From the NCBI GenBank assembly GCA_964442965.1, contig CAYUBE010000031.1, positions 1-7,136 on the forward strand: 7,136 nucleotides of DNA. The letters are read 5' to 3'. Origin of the DNA: CAJAQL01 sp964442965 (lineage in GTDB: Bacteria; Patescibacteriota; Minisyncoccia; UBA6257; 2-01-FULL-56-20). A program made the position numbers and the translations under genes. This document shows positions 1 through 5,538 of this stretch, piece by piece; within the stretch, counting starts at the first letter, position 1; each line of letters begins with the position of its first letter. The notes under the pieces were generated by a model that saw nothing but the letters and a program-made list of their open reading frames with translations, was not told the DNA's origin and ran no database searches.

Positions 1-1
1 T

Positions 2-28
2 GCGGTAATGGCTGAGGTTGCAAAATAA
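2..28 (+). CDS. Possible C-terminal tail of an upstream gene (partial)
   Basis: From base 2 the plus strand reads AVMAEVAK and then TAA, which is plausible as the end of a soluble protein whose body lies left of the window. Nothing identifies the family. A competing reading is a minus-strand gene starting at ATG 36-38 (MLELILQPQPLP) and running off the left edge; that frame is also open further upstream. I cannot choose between them from so few codons. The remaining bases up to 106 hold only the candidate promoter of the next gene. Confidence 0.2.
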   Translation, partial: AVMAEVAK

Positions 29-91
29 GTTCTAACATCGTCCCATCCCGCGCACGAAGATCAGAAACACCGGACTGATTCCGATGTTTTT

Positions 92-100
92 TGCTAAGAT
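92..100 (+). promoter_or_regulatory. Candidate extended -10 promoter giving a leaderless mRNA for the M50-like gene
   Basis: TGC followed by TAAGAT (95-100) forms an extended -10 element that ends six bases before the ATG at 107. Transcription would therefore begin at or next to the start codon. No Shine-Dalgarno sequence precedes the ATG, and no convincing -35 box is seen, which is acceptable for an extended -10 promoter. The same geometry recurs at other genes in this window. Confidence 0.45.
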
Positions 101-106
101 AAACGT

Positions 107-745
107 ATGGTGGATATTAGTTTTGGCATTGCCATTGTTGCGATCACCGCTTTCAGCTACCTCAGTAATTTTTTGAACTGGCGGTATTTGAATTATGGGA
201 TCACGCGCTTGTTATATTATCTCGGAGCCTTCGTGCACGAGACGTCGCACGCAATACTCTGCGTTCTTACCGGAGCAAAAATAGAAAGGTTTACCGTCTT
301 TTCGACACAGCCTCAGGTTGTGCATCGAAAATCCAAGCTCCCGATCCTCGGGGAAGTTTTAATTTCCATCGCGCCCATTGCCGGAGGACTGCTGTTCCTT
401 TTTCTCGTGAACCGCTATCTCCTGGGAAATTATTTCGTCGCGCCGCAATTTTCCGGCAAGAACAGCTGGCAAAGCATTTTCATCGAACCCTTAAAACTGT
501 TGTCGCAGGTCAATCTTCTCCAATGGCAAAGCTGGCTCATGATATTCCTCTCGTTCAACGCCGGTGCGATGCTCGGTCCGTCGACGCGAGACCTGAAAAA
601 CATCTGGCCCGCGCTCATTCTTCTCTTATTTATAAAATCCCCGCTCCTCGTCGGCGTCTGCCTCGCCGCGCTCAGTCTGATATTCGTTAATATCATCCTA
701 CAAACCATTGCCGCTTTATTTTTGAAAATAGCGGCTCTGCTTTGA
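107..745 (+). CDS. M50-like integral membrane zinc metalloprotease
   Basis: This 212-residue, very hydrophobic protein carries an HExxH zinc motif in a membrane segment: HETSH at residues 44-48, preceded by a Tyr/Leu-rich helix and followed by LTGAKIERF. A second conserved-looking stretch, SIAPIAGG (87-94), sits in the next hydrophobic segment, as in site-2-protease-type M50 enzymes. The motif FNAGAMLGPSTRDLKN (150-165) could supply the third zinc ligand through Asp162. About five to six membrane segments are visible (roughly 4-20, 32-55, 85-103, 140-157, 166-195). Family knowledge says such enzymes cut substrates within or beside the membrane; the substrate here is unknown. No PDZ domain is present, so it is a minimal form. 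It ends three bases from the convergent pdaD gene with no terminator between them. The start is chosen because ATG 107 sits six bases after a -10-like box. The protease-like fold is fairly sure; activity is inferred. Confidence 0.75.
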   Translation: MVDISFGIAIVAITAFSYLSNFLNWRYLNYGITRLLYYLGAFVHETSHAILCVLTGAKIERFTVFSTQPQVVHRKSKLPILGEVLISIAPIAGGLLFLFLVNRYLLGNYFVAPQFSGKNSWQSIFIEPLKLLSQVNLLQWQSWLMIFLSFNAGAMLGPSTRDLKNIWPALILLLFIKSPLLVGVCLAALSLIFVNIILQTIAALFLKIAALL

Positions 746-748
746 AGC

Positions 749-1303
749 CTATGCAAAGATGAGAACGGCGGACGCAACAGTCGTTGTCCAAAGACCATCC
801 TTATGTCCCTGTGCCGATTGGGTGATGTTCGTTGTTTTGAATATCTTACCTGAAGATTTATAAACCTGTTCCCTCTCGTCCCATGCGGCATCCGAATCAA
901 ATTCCAAACCAAGCGTCGAGGCGAGCATGGTAGCCGCCAGATCCTCGGCATATTCTCCCGCCTTTTCTTCGGTTTCCCCAAAAGAATGATGCTCGGAAAG
1001 ATAGCCGTACTGATCGGGATCGGCAGGTTGGGCAAGGCCGATCGACGAAACAATTAATCGATTCGGCTCATTGGTCGCATTTCTTGCCATCACACAGAAA
1101 ACAACCTGCCCAGGACTCATAAGTTTTTTGCCCTCTTCCTTGGACACCCTTTTACAATTGGGCGGGAAGATCGAGCTGACCTGCACCAGATTATATTCAG
1201 CGATGCCAGCGTCCCGCAGAGCCATCTCAAATGACTGTAAATATTCTTTATGCCGCCCGACACCCTTGGTAAAAAACATTTTCTTTGGAATTAGATTTTG
1301 CAT
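749..1303 (-). CDS. pdaD: Pyruvoyl-dependent arginine decarboxylase proenzyme
   Basis: This 184-residue cytoplasmic enzyme should convert arginine to agmatine and CO2, the entry step of polyamine synthesis. Known members are made as a proenzyme that self-cleaves between two serines; the second serine becomes the pyruvoyl cofactor at the N terminus of the alpha chain. Here the site is VSSIFPP, with cleavage expected between Ser43 and Ser44. The FGET motif (108-111) carries Glu110, corresponding to the catalytic glutamate of the Methanocaldococcus enzyme. Other family-like stretches are FFTKGVGRHKE (10-20), QYGYLSEHHSFGET (98-111), AGEYAEDLAATML (115-127) and the end NITQSAQGHKDGLWTT (159-174). 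The frame is open upstream to an ATG at 1402, but that ATG lies inside the upstream terminator and the extra residues look unlike the family. ATG 1303 is preferred because bacterial relatives begin with a short segment before IPKK and because a -10-like box ends seven bases upstream. ATG 1279 is possible but would remove IPKK. Confidence 0.93.
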   Translation of the reverse strand: MQNLIPKKMFFTKGVGRHKEYLQSFEMALRDAGIAEYNLVQVSSIFPPNCKRVSKEEGKKLMSPGQVVFCVMARNATNEPNRLIVSSIGLAQPADPDQYGYLSEHHSFGETEEKAGEYAEDLAATMLASTLGLEFDSDAAWDEREQVYKSSGKIFKTTNITQSAQGHKDGLWTTTVASAVLIFA

Positions 1304-1310
1304 GAAGATA

Positions 1311-1316
1311 ATTGTA
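1311..1316 (-). promoter_or_regulatory. Candidate -10 box giving a leaderless pdaD mRNA
   Basis: On the minus strand TACAAT (complement of 1311-1316) ends seven bases before the pdaD ATG at 1303, so transcription would start at or beside the start codon. No -35 hexamer of quality is seen at normal spacing and no Shine-Dalgarno site precedes the ATG. It lies downstream of the terminator at 1369-1402, giving pdaD its own transcription unit. Confidence 0.4.
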
Positions 1317-1368
1317 TGACATTTTTGAAAAAACGGCTTGTGGAAAAGTCCCGGCAATCTTATTGCGC

Positions 1369-1402
1369 AAAAAAAATGAGCATCAAAAAAACGATGCCTC
1401 AT
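1369..1402 (-). terminator. Rho-independent terminator of the minus-strand gene pair
   Basis: Read on the minus strand, ATGAGGCATC (1402 to 1393) pairs with GATGCTCAT (1384 to 1376), nine pairs with one bulged G and an eight-base loop. The stem is followed at once by seven T residues (1375 to 1369). It begins about 36 bases after the stop codon at 1439, as expected for the end of the unit coding for the PKD-like and 74-residue proteins, and isolates pdaD from that unit. On the plus strand the trailing sequence is only partly T-rich, so the signal is directional. Confidence 0.85.
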
Positions 1403-1438
1403 TATTTTGGTTTCCGAACTTGTCCAGCAACTTTTCGT

Positions 1439-1663
1439 TCAGTGATAATCTGCCTTTCTGTCTCGTATTTTCCGGGCTTCCTCAACCGCGCGCTCAGGAG
1501 AATAACTCCCATTTTCCAATTGCGCCAAAATATTATTAAGCTCATCGAATTCGGAGTCATTACCGCCCATCACGGAAATCTCTGAACGAATCTCCTCAAT
1601 AACACTCTTGGCATTTCCCGTGTCAACATTCCCCTCTGTTGGTGGTATTTTTAATTTGTCCAT
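1439..1663 (-). CDS. Small hypothetical protein, acidic, helical
   Basis: I do not recognise a named family. The 74 residues begin MDKLKIPPTEG and comprise a short polar N terminus, a helix-prone segment (NAKSVIEEIRSEISVM, about 17-32) and a second helical part with the pattern LNNILAQLENGSYSPERAVEEARKI, ending DRKADYH. From memory, similar short proteins ending in a DYH-like tail after a Glu/Ala-rich helix occur in Parcubacteria; I could not check this. There is no membrane segment or signal peptide. It lies 62 bases after the PKD-like gene and before a strong terminator, so the two are probably cotranscribed. ATG 1663 is chosen because GGGGGAG stands five bases upstream. The adjacent ATG 1666 (spacing two) and ATG 1696 (weak AAGGA about nine bases upstream) are alternatives. 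Confidence 0.65.
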   Translation of the reverse strand: MDKLKIPPTEGNVDTGNAKSVIEEIRSEISVMGGNDSEFDELNNILAQLENGSYSPERAVEEARKIRDRKADYH

Positions 1664-1668
1664 CATGA

Positions 1669-1675
1669 CTCCCCC
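1669..1675 (-). promoter_or_regulatory. Shine-Dalgarno site deciding the start of the 74-residue protein
   Basis: The minus strand reads GGGGGAG-TCATG-ATG. The GGAG core is five bases before the ATG at 1663, a normal spacing, but only two bases before the ATG at 1666. This is one of the few clear ribosome binding sites in the window and fits a gene placed internally in a transcript. Confidence 0.6.
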
Positions 1676-1725
1676 ATAATAACATCCGTGGTTCATCTGT
1701 GTCTATCCTTCTCCCGTATGCCAAA

Positions 1726-2436
1726 TTATGGCTGTACCGAGATGATCATCGTGTATTGGATCGTGCTCGAGTTCGCCTCGAAGGTAAAGAGGGGCTTGTA
1801 AGTTCCCGCCATGGCAAACGCGTGAGTAAGAAAATCATTCTCGTTCGTGCCGGTGGCATATAAGGTCTGATGTTCCTCGGTGCCATCCTCCCAATTCGCA
1901 TAAACATCAATCTTTCCAGTGTTCTGCTCTGAAAAAAGTGATTCGTCCATGACGAGGTTGATGGGCTGCCCGACTTTCACGACAGGTCCCATGAATACAG
2001 AGATCGCACCGCCGTTATTCTGATACCAAGAACCTCCACCGCTTGTACCGTTTACCGTGGCGTTATCGTTTGCCGTCGTGCCGGTCGCGATACCAAGAAA
2101 ATTTTCGCCATCGCTCACTGCCCCTTCAAATATGTTATCGATGGTATTTTTCGCCGCATTTGCAGTGCTCGTTTCGACGTTCGTGAGTGCCGCCGTAGTG
2201 CCGGATGCGGCATCATTGAATGTTTGCTCCGCTTGCGCCATGACGTCATTCGTCACATTGGTGATCATATTGGACGACACCGTGGAAGTGCCGGCAACAA
2301 CGCCGAGACGTGCTGAAACATTCCGGGCAGAAGGTGAGGTACTTCCTGAAAAAACGTACGAGTGCCCAGAGCCGAAGAACCACCACGCACCCCACCCCAA
2401 AAGCGCAATCACCAAAATGACCAAAAACGTTTTCAT
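1726..2436 (-). CDS. Membrane-anchored Ser/Thr/Ala-rich protein with PKD/Ig-like C-terminal domain
   Basis: No exact family is recognised. The 236-residue protein starts with an uncleaved-anchor-like or signal segment (residues 4-22, FLVILVIALLGWGAWWFFG), so the rest should lie outside the cytoplasmic membrane. Residues about 30-135 are low complexity, rich in Ser, Thr, Ala, Asn and Gly, with no Cys: a flexible stalk with a short helical part (65-105). From about 143 to the end the sequence alternates beta-strand patterns: ISVFMGPVVKVGQPINLVMDE, then KIDVYANWEDGTEEHQT, then THAFAMAGTYKPLFTFEA and a final strand ending ISVQP. The H-F-x3-G-x-Y turn and the preceding W-x-D-G resemble PKD or similar Ig-like beta-sandwich domains used in cell-surface adhesion and display. 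That domain call is by pattern only. The gene heads a two-gene unit with the 74-residue protein. ATG 2436 is chosen because a perfect TATAAT box ends six bases upstream. Confidence 0.7.
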   Translation of the reverse strand: MKTFLVILVIALLGWGAWWFFGSGHSYVFSGSTSPSARNVSARLGVVAGTSTVSSNMITNVTNDVMAQAEQTFNDAASGTTAALTNVETSTANAAKNTIDNIFEGAVSDGENFLGIATGTTANDNATVNGTSGGGSWYQNNGGAISVFMGPVVKVGQPINLVMDESLFSEQNTGKIDVYANWEDGTEEHQTLYATGTNENDFLTHAFAMAGTYKPLFTFEANSSTIQYTMIISVQP

Positions 2437-2442
2437 CGTTTC

Positions 2443-2448
2443 ATTATA
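2443..2448 (-). promoter_or_regulatory. Perfect TATAAT -10 box, leaderless start for the PKD-like gene
   Basis: The minus strand reads TATAAT, then six bases, then the ATG at 2436, placing the expected transcription start on or next to the A of the start codon. No Shine-Dalgarno sequence is present. The -35 region 17-18 bases upstream is poor (AATGCA or AAATGC). Confidence 0.5.
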
Positions 2449-2486
2449 TCCAATTTATCGATTTCTGCATTTGAAACCTATCTTAT

Positions 2487-2517
2487 AAATACTTCCGGCC
2501 GCGAGCTGGCGGTATTT
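2487..2517. repeat. Imperfect hairpin in the divergent intergenic region
   Basis: AAATAC (2487-2492) pairs with GTATTT (2512-2517). Inside, CCGGC (2495-2499) pairs with GCTGG (2505-2509) through one G-T wobble around the loop CGCGA, with a short TT/CG internal loop between the stems. No T-tract follows on either strand, so it is not a standard terminator. It lies between the divergent DedA-operon and PKD-gene promoters and could be a regulator-binding site or a remnant of a dispersed repeat. No function is shown. Confidence 0.4.
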
Positions 2518-2522
2518 GCGAG

Positions 2523-2542
2523 ATAGATTGTAGAATAGATTG
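2523..2542. repeat. Short direct repeat, ATAGATTG twice, 12-base period
   Basis: ATAGATTG occurs at 2523-2530 and 2535-2542, with start points 12 bases apart, about one helical turn. The second copy overlaps the candidate -35 region of the DedA operon, so the pair could be operator half-sites. Two eight-base copies in AT-rich intergenic DNA can arise by chance. Confidence 0.25.
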
Positions 2543-2569
2543 CGTGATATCATAAGAGGGACTTAAAAT
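2540..2569 (+). promoter_or_regulatory. Candidate promoter of the DedA-GT4-EEP operon
   Basis: A weak TTGCGT -35 (2540-2545) and a TAAAAT -10 (2564-2569) are separated by 18 bases. The -10 ends ten bases before the DedA ATG at 2580, so the leader would be only a few bases. No Shine-Dalgarno site lies at normal spacing; an AGAGGG stretch is about 20 bases upstream of the ATG, too far to serve. Confidence 0.35.
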
Positions 2570-2579
2570 CAGAAACTCT

Positions 2580-3206
2580 ATGCCCTCCGAACTGGCGCTC
2601 TATATTACGCATTACGGCTACTTCGCCATCTTCTCGCTCATCTTCCTGCAGGAGCTTGGAGTGCCGAATCCCGTACCGAACGAATTCATTCTTCTCTTCG
2701 CCGGCTACTTGTCATGGCTTGGGACGTTGTCATTCCCGCTGGTTATCCTCGTCGGCGTATCGGCCGACTTTATCGGCACGAGCGTTCTCTACGCGATTTT
2801 TTACCTCTTTGGACACGTTATCGAAAAGAAAAAGCCCCGCTGGCTGAAATTTGCCGAACCGAAGATAGAAAAATTGCGCGCCTTGCTCACCAAGCGCGGA
2901 CGCTGGGGCATCTTCATTGGGCGATTGATACCGTACGCCAGAGGGTATGCGTCGGTGGTTGCCGGTTTTTTGGACGTACCGCCTCAGACGTTCTTGCCGA
3001 TGGTATTTCTTTCGGCGGTCCTCTGGAGCGGCGGCTACGTCGTCCTGGGACACATACTCGGGCGAACTTGGGAAAGCTTCTTGATGAAGGTTGGCGGGAT
3101 CCAAGGGCTTCTGATCATGGTGTTGGTCCTAGCGATGATCTTCTATTTCACGAGCCTCCATAAAAAAGGAAAGCACACGTTGGGAGAGAATGACCACCAT
3201 GAATAA
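2580..3206 (+). CDS. DedA / SNARE-associated (VTT-domain) membrane protein
   Basis: This 208-residue integral membrane protein has the DedA signature. The re-entrant front segment reads FLQELGVPNPVPNEFILLFAG (22-42) with a conserved Glu25 and PVPNE. The second hallmark is GRLIPYARGYASVVAGFLDVP (114-134), matching the family pattern G-R-x-I-P-x3-R-x6-A-G, with Arg115, Pro118, Arg121 and Gly129 in place. Helices at about 12-32, 52-80, 136-158 and 173-192 flank a cytoplasmic loop rich in Lys and Arg (82-108). Family members are linked to phospholipid or undecaprenyl-phosphate flipping and membrane homeostasis; the substrate here cannot be read from sequence. The C terminus is a polar tail ending DHHE. 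The next gene starts inside it (17-base overlap), indicating translational coupling with the glycosyltransferase and a shared lipid or envelope role. ATG 2580 fits the family start and follows a -10-like box. Confidence 0.92.
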   Translation: MPSELALYITHYGYFAIFSLIFLQELGVPNPVPNEFILLFAGYLSWLGTLSFPLVILVGVSADFIGTSVLYAIFYLFGHVIEKKKPRWLKFAEPKIEKLRALLTKRGRWGIFIGRLIPYARGYASVVAGFLDVPPQTFLPMVFLSAVLWSGGYVVLGHILGRTWESFLMKVGGIQGLLIMVLVLAMIFYFTSLHKKGKHTLGENDHHE

Positions 3207-4356
3207 ACCAGGAACGATTCGCATAGCCTATTTCATCGGGACCCTCAGAAAAGAAGACGGCGTGGCGCAGGTCCTCTTGGCATTAGCCCGCGAGGCAAAG
3301 AAAAAAGGCTTTCCCTGTGTCATCGTTACCGGCTGGGTGGAAGATATGTCGGTCGTGCCGGTGCCCGTCATAACCATACCCTCGGTCGTTTTCCCGCTTT
3401 ACCGCGATTATCGATTGCCCCTGCCGGGAATGCGCGGCTTCGAAAAAGAACTGGACGATTTCCGGCCCGATATCATCCACGTCCACAGTCCGGACACGAG
3501 TGCCTGGGCCGCAATCGCATACGCAAAAAAAACAGGAATACCGGTCATTACTACCCACCACACGGATTTCGCCCGTTACCTTTCCTACTATCACATCGGG
3601 TTCGCGGAACCCTTCCTTTGGTTCCTGCTCCATGAGGTATACGATCGATCGGATAGGGTGACCACTCCGTCGCCCGCAACAACCAATGACCTGCTTGAAC
3701 ACGGAGTCAAGAACGTTATCACGATAGGATGGGGCGTCGACACAGCAAGATTCGATCCGTCGTTTCGCTCCGAAGAATGGCGCAAGAGCGTTTTGCCAAG
3801 CGGGGCGCCTTTTGTCATTCTCTGCGTCTGCCGCCTCACTTGGGAGAAGGACTTGAAAACATTGGCTGCAACGTACACACTGCTCCGGCAACGCAGCCGT
3901 AATCCGTTTGCCATGGTAATCGCGGGCGACGGACCGGCGCGCGGCGAAATAGAAAAAATGATGCCGGGAGCGATATTTTTGGGCCACATCGAAAAAACGG
4001 ACCTCTCGCGTGTTTATGCGTCCTCCGACATTCTGCTCTTCCCTTCAAGCACGGAGACATTCGGCAATGTCACGGCCGAAGCCATGGTTTCAGGAGCTGT
4101 CCCGGTCGTGGCGAACGCCGGAGGTTCTCAATCGCTCGTTCAAGACGGCAAGAATGGTTTTCTGGCAGCACCTCGAGATGCGGAAGATTTTTATCAAAAG
4201 ACTTCTCGCCTGATGGACAATCCCCAACTGCTGGATAAGATAAAGAAAGAGGCGTTGAAATTGCGGGATCAGGTTTCTTGGGAACACGTGTTCTCGCGCT
4301 TCATTGATGAATATTCCGCGTTACTGAAATCGAATGGCAGTGACCACTCTGCATAG
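3190..4356 (+). CDS. GT4-family (GT-B) glycosyltransferase
   Basis: The 388-residue cytoplasmic or membrane-associated enzyme should move a sugar from a nucleotide donor to a lipid or polysaccharide acceptor. The N-terminal acceptor half has the DGVAQVLLALAREAKKKGF loop (23-41), PDIIHVHSPD (93-102) and TTHHTDFARYLSYY (121-134). The C-terminal donor half has GWGVDTARFDP (180-190), VCRLTWEK (213-220) with the Arg215/Lys220 pair expected to bind donor phosphates, IAGDGPARGEIE (244-255), and the E-x7-E motif with Glu289 and Glu297 in STETFGNVTAEAM. This pattern is closest in my reading to the group with mannosyltransferases and glycolipid synthases (MgtA, SQD2-like), but donor and acceptor are not determined. 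It overlaps the DedA gene by 17 bases. GGGAG (3182-3186) stands three bases before ATG 3190 and twelve before an in-frame ATG at 3199, so either could be the true start. The EEP gene follows after nine bases. Confidence 0.92.
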   Translation: MTTMNKPGTIRIAYFIGTLRKEDGVAQVLLALAREAKKKGFPCVIVTGWVEDMSVVPVPVITIPSVVFPLYRDYRLPLPGMRGFEKELDDFRPDIIHVHSPDTSAWAAIAYAKKTGIPVITTHHTDFARYLSYYHIGFAEPFLWFLLHEVYDRSDRVTTPSPATTNDLLEHGVKNVITIGWGVDTARFDPSFRSEEWRKSVLPSGAPFVILCVCRLTWEKDLKTLAATYTLLRQRSRNPFAMVIAGDGPARGEIEKMMPGAIFLGHIEKTDLSRVYASSDILLFPSSTETFGNVTAEAMVSGAVPVVANAGGSQSLVQDGKNGFLAAPRDAEDFYQKTSRLMDNPQLLDKIKKEALKLRDQVSWEHVFSRFIDEYSALLKSNGSDHSA

Positions 4357-4365
4357 CAGAAACTC

Positions 4366-5121
4366 ATGAAAATCGTTACCTATAACTGTTTCGGCATACC
4401 CGTGCTTACGCCACACCTCGACTCAAGACTGAAAAGCCTCGCCGGCGAATTGGAAACTCTGCAACCGGACATCGTTTTCCTTCAGGAACTATTTTTTTTT
4501 CGCCATAAAAAGATCTTGTCCGATGGCCTCAAAAGTTTTCCGCATCACTATCTGCCATCGAACGGCTTTCTGAAAATGGGAGGGGGGTTGTGTTGTTTTT
4601 CGAAATCCCCGCTGGAACGCCCCGCATTCAAAAAATTCTCCTTGAGCGGGCGGTGGTCTGACCACAGTTTTTCCGACAAACTCGCAGAGAAGGGCTTTAT
4701 GAAAATAATTTCCGAGGGGCGATGTTTTTACAACGTTCATCTTACCTGCGATTACGACGACGATCCGAGGCCAGGAAGTACCTACTACCCGCTGCAGAAA
4801 AGCCAACTCGACGAACTCGCGGCCAGCCTCAATGAGATCCCTCCCGATATGCCCACTTTTATCATCGGGGATTTCAATATCCCCTCCTCCGCAAAACTAT
4901 TCACCGATTTCCTGAGCGCAACCAATTTCACAGACCTCACTGCTTCAAAAGACCCATCGGTAATCGGGCTTCCCGGAAGCATCATCGGAAGACGCCCCCG
5001 GAGGCAAAAAATAGACTATATCCTGTTTCGAGGATCGCCTGTACCCACGTCGGCGTGGAAATATATTTTCAGAACACCTCAATGGTCGGATCATCTCGGA
5101 ATCTTGATGCATGTTGATTGA
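4366..5121 (+). CDS. Endonuclease/exonuclease/phosphatase (EEP) superfamily hydrolase
   Basis: The 251-residue protein has the full set of EEP active-site motifs in order: TYNCFG with Asn7, DIVFLQEL with Glu41 (metal ligand), NVHLTC with His125, IIGDFNIP with Asp169 and Asn171, KIDYILFRG with Asp217, and WSDHLG with the Asp242/His243 catalytic pair. The superfamily uses Mg2+ to cleave phosphodiester bonds in DNA, inositol phosphates or sphingomyelin. The short form, the NxHLT motif and the place beside DedA and a glycosyltransferase favour a lipid or sugar-phosphate phosphodiesterase over a DNA-repair enzyme, but that is inference. No signal peptide is seen. It starts nine bases after the glycosyltransferase stop; CAGAAACTC directly precedes the ATG, and no Shine-Dalgarno is evident. 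A run of nine T (4492-4500) encodes Phe-Phe-Phe next to Glu41, a spot sensitive to slippage or sequencing error; the frame is intact. No intrinsic terminator was found in the 97 bases after it. Confidence 0.88.
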   Translation: MKIVTYNCFGIPVLTPHLDSRLKSLAGELETLQPDIVFLQELFFFRHKKILSDGLKSFPHHYLPSNGFLKMGGGLCCFSKSPLERPAFKKFSLSGRWSDHSFSDKLAEKGFMKIISEGRCFYNVHLTCDYDDDPRPGSTYYPLQKSQLDELAASLNEIPPDMPTFIIGDFNIPSSAKLFTDFLSATNFTDLTASKDPSVIGLPGSIIGRRPRRQKIDYILFRGSPVPTSAWKYIFRTPQWSDHLGILMHVD

Positions 5122-5182
5122 CGCGCTCGCAACAAATCTTTTCCCTGGCCAACAAAACGTTGAAAATGTTTCTGCTGCATTC

Positions 5183-5209
5183 TTGAAATGACCAAAATTT
5201 TGCTATACT
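5183..5209 (+). promoter_or_regulatory. Promoter of the small membrane protein gene
   Basis: TTGAAA (5183-5188) and an extended -10, TGC-TATACT (5201-5209), are spaced by 15 bases, short but tolerable for an extended -10. The perfect palindrome CAAAATTTTG (5193-5202) fills the spacer. The -10 ends nine bases before the ATG at 5219, so the leader would be two or three bases at most. Confidence 0.5.
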
Positions 5210-5218
5210 GAGTACGTC

Positions 5219-5473
5219 ATGATTGATCCAGAACTGAAAAATAATCTGAAGAAGATCGAGAATGAACTGTCGCACATGGACAAGGTCTCAAACGGGACGT
5301 GGCGCACTCTGTGGCGTGGCTGTGTCTACGGAGCAGGATATGTCATCGGCGTTATCGTCATCATCGTGGTCGCCGATTGGGTCTTGAATGTCATCGGTGT
5401 CATCCCCGCCATCAGCCACCAAGTCGCGGAATTTCGCACGGCTCTGCAGAATATCGGCGGGACAGTTAAGTAG
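5219..5473 (+). CDS. Small single-pass membrane protein, DUF5665-like
   Basis: The 84 residues comprise a charged, coiled-coil-prone N terminus (PELKNNLKKIENELSHMDKV, 4-23), an Arg-containing linker (TWRTLWRGCVYGAG, 27-40), one hydrophobic helix (about 40-60) and a short amphipathic C terminus. The layout, a polar helix, then W-R-x3-R-G with a glycine-rich approach to the membrane, then a single membrane helix ending G-V-I-P, is like the DUF5665 group of small bacterial membrane proteins as I remember it. Function is unknown for that group. It has its own promoter and sits 65 bases upstream of the Nudix gene. No SD precedes the ATG, which starts almost at the predicted transcript end. Confidence 0.75.
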   Translation: MIDPELKNNLKKIENELSHMDKVSNGTWRTLWRGCVYGAGYVIGVIVIIVVADWVLNVIGVIPAISHQVAEFRTALQNIGGTVK

Positions 5474-5517
5474 GGGGGGTTGGTAGTTCGGGACAATATC
5501 ACGAAAGACGCCAGAAC

Positions 5518-5523
5518 TATAAA
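5518..5523 (+). promoter_or_regulatory. Weak candidate -10 box for the Nudix gene
   Basis: TATAAA at 5518-5523 differs from the consensus at one base and ends 15 bases before ATG 5539, so the leader would be about eight bases. The overlapping TATCTA (5524-5529) is an alternative. No -35 box and no Shine-Dalgarno site are apparent; readthrough from the promoter at 5183 is equally possible because no terminator lies between the genes. Confidence 0.25.
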
Positions 5524-5538
5524 TATCTAAACGCTTGA

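Noticed and set aside
430..1053. Long minus-strand open frame across the M50-like gene end and pdaD
   Set aside because: Its translation is Arg/Pro-rich without family features, and it overlaps two well-supported genes; it is an antisense and out-of-frame shadow.
1304..1402. N-terminal extension of pdaD to the ATG at 1402
   Set aside because: The extra 33 residues do not resemble the family, the ATG sits in the stem of the upstream terminator, and a -10-like box lies just before the ATG at 1303.
2057..2488. Plus-strand frame opposite the PKD-like gene
   Set aside because: The minus-strand reading has an N-terminal membrane anchor, a beta-domain pattern, a TATAAT box at its start and a downstream terminator; the plus reading has none of these.
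2714..3163. 149-codon plus-strand frame inside the DedA gene
   Set aside because: DedA motifs in the other frame are unambiguous; this frame reads as an Arg-rich shadow.
3283..3987. 234-codon minus-strand open frame opposite the glycosyltransferase
   Set aside because: It lies wholly within a gene with clear GT4 motifs and its translation is His/Arg/Cys-rich without recognisable domains.
5153..5169. AAACGTT/AATGTTT stem after the EEP gene as a terminator
   Set aside because: The stem is AT-rich with a wobble pair and a three-base loop, and no T-tract follows.
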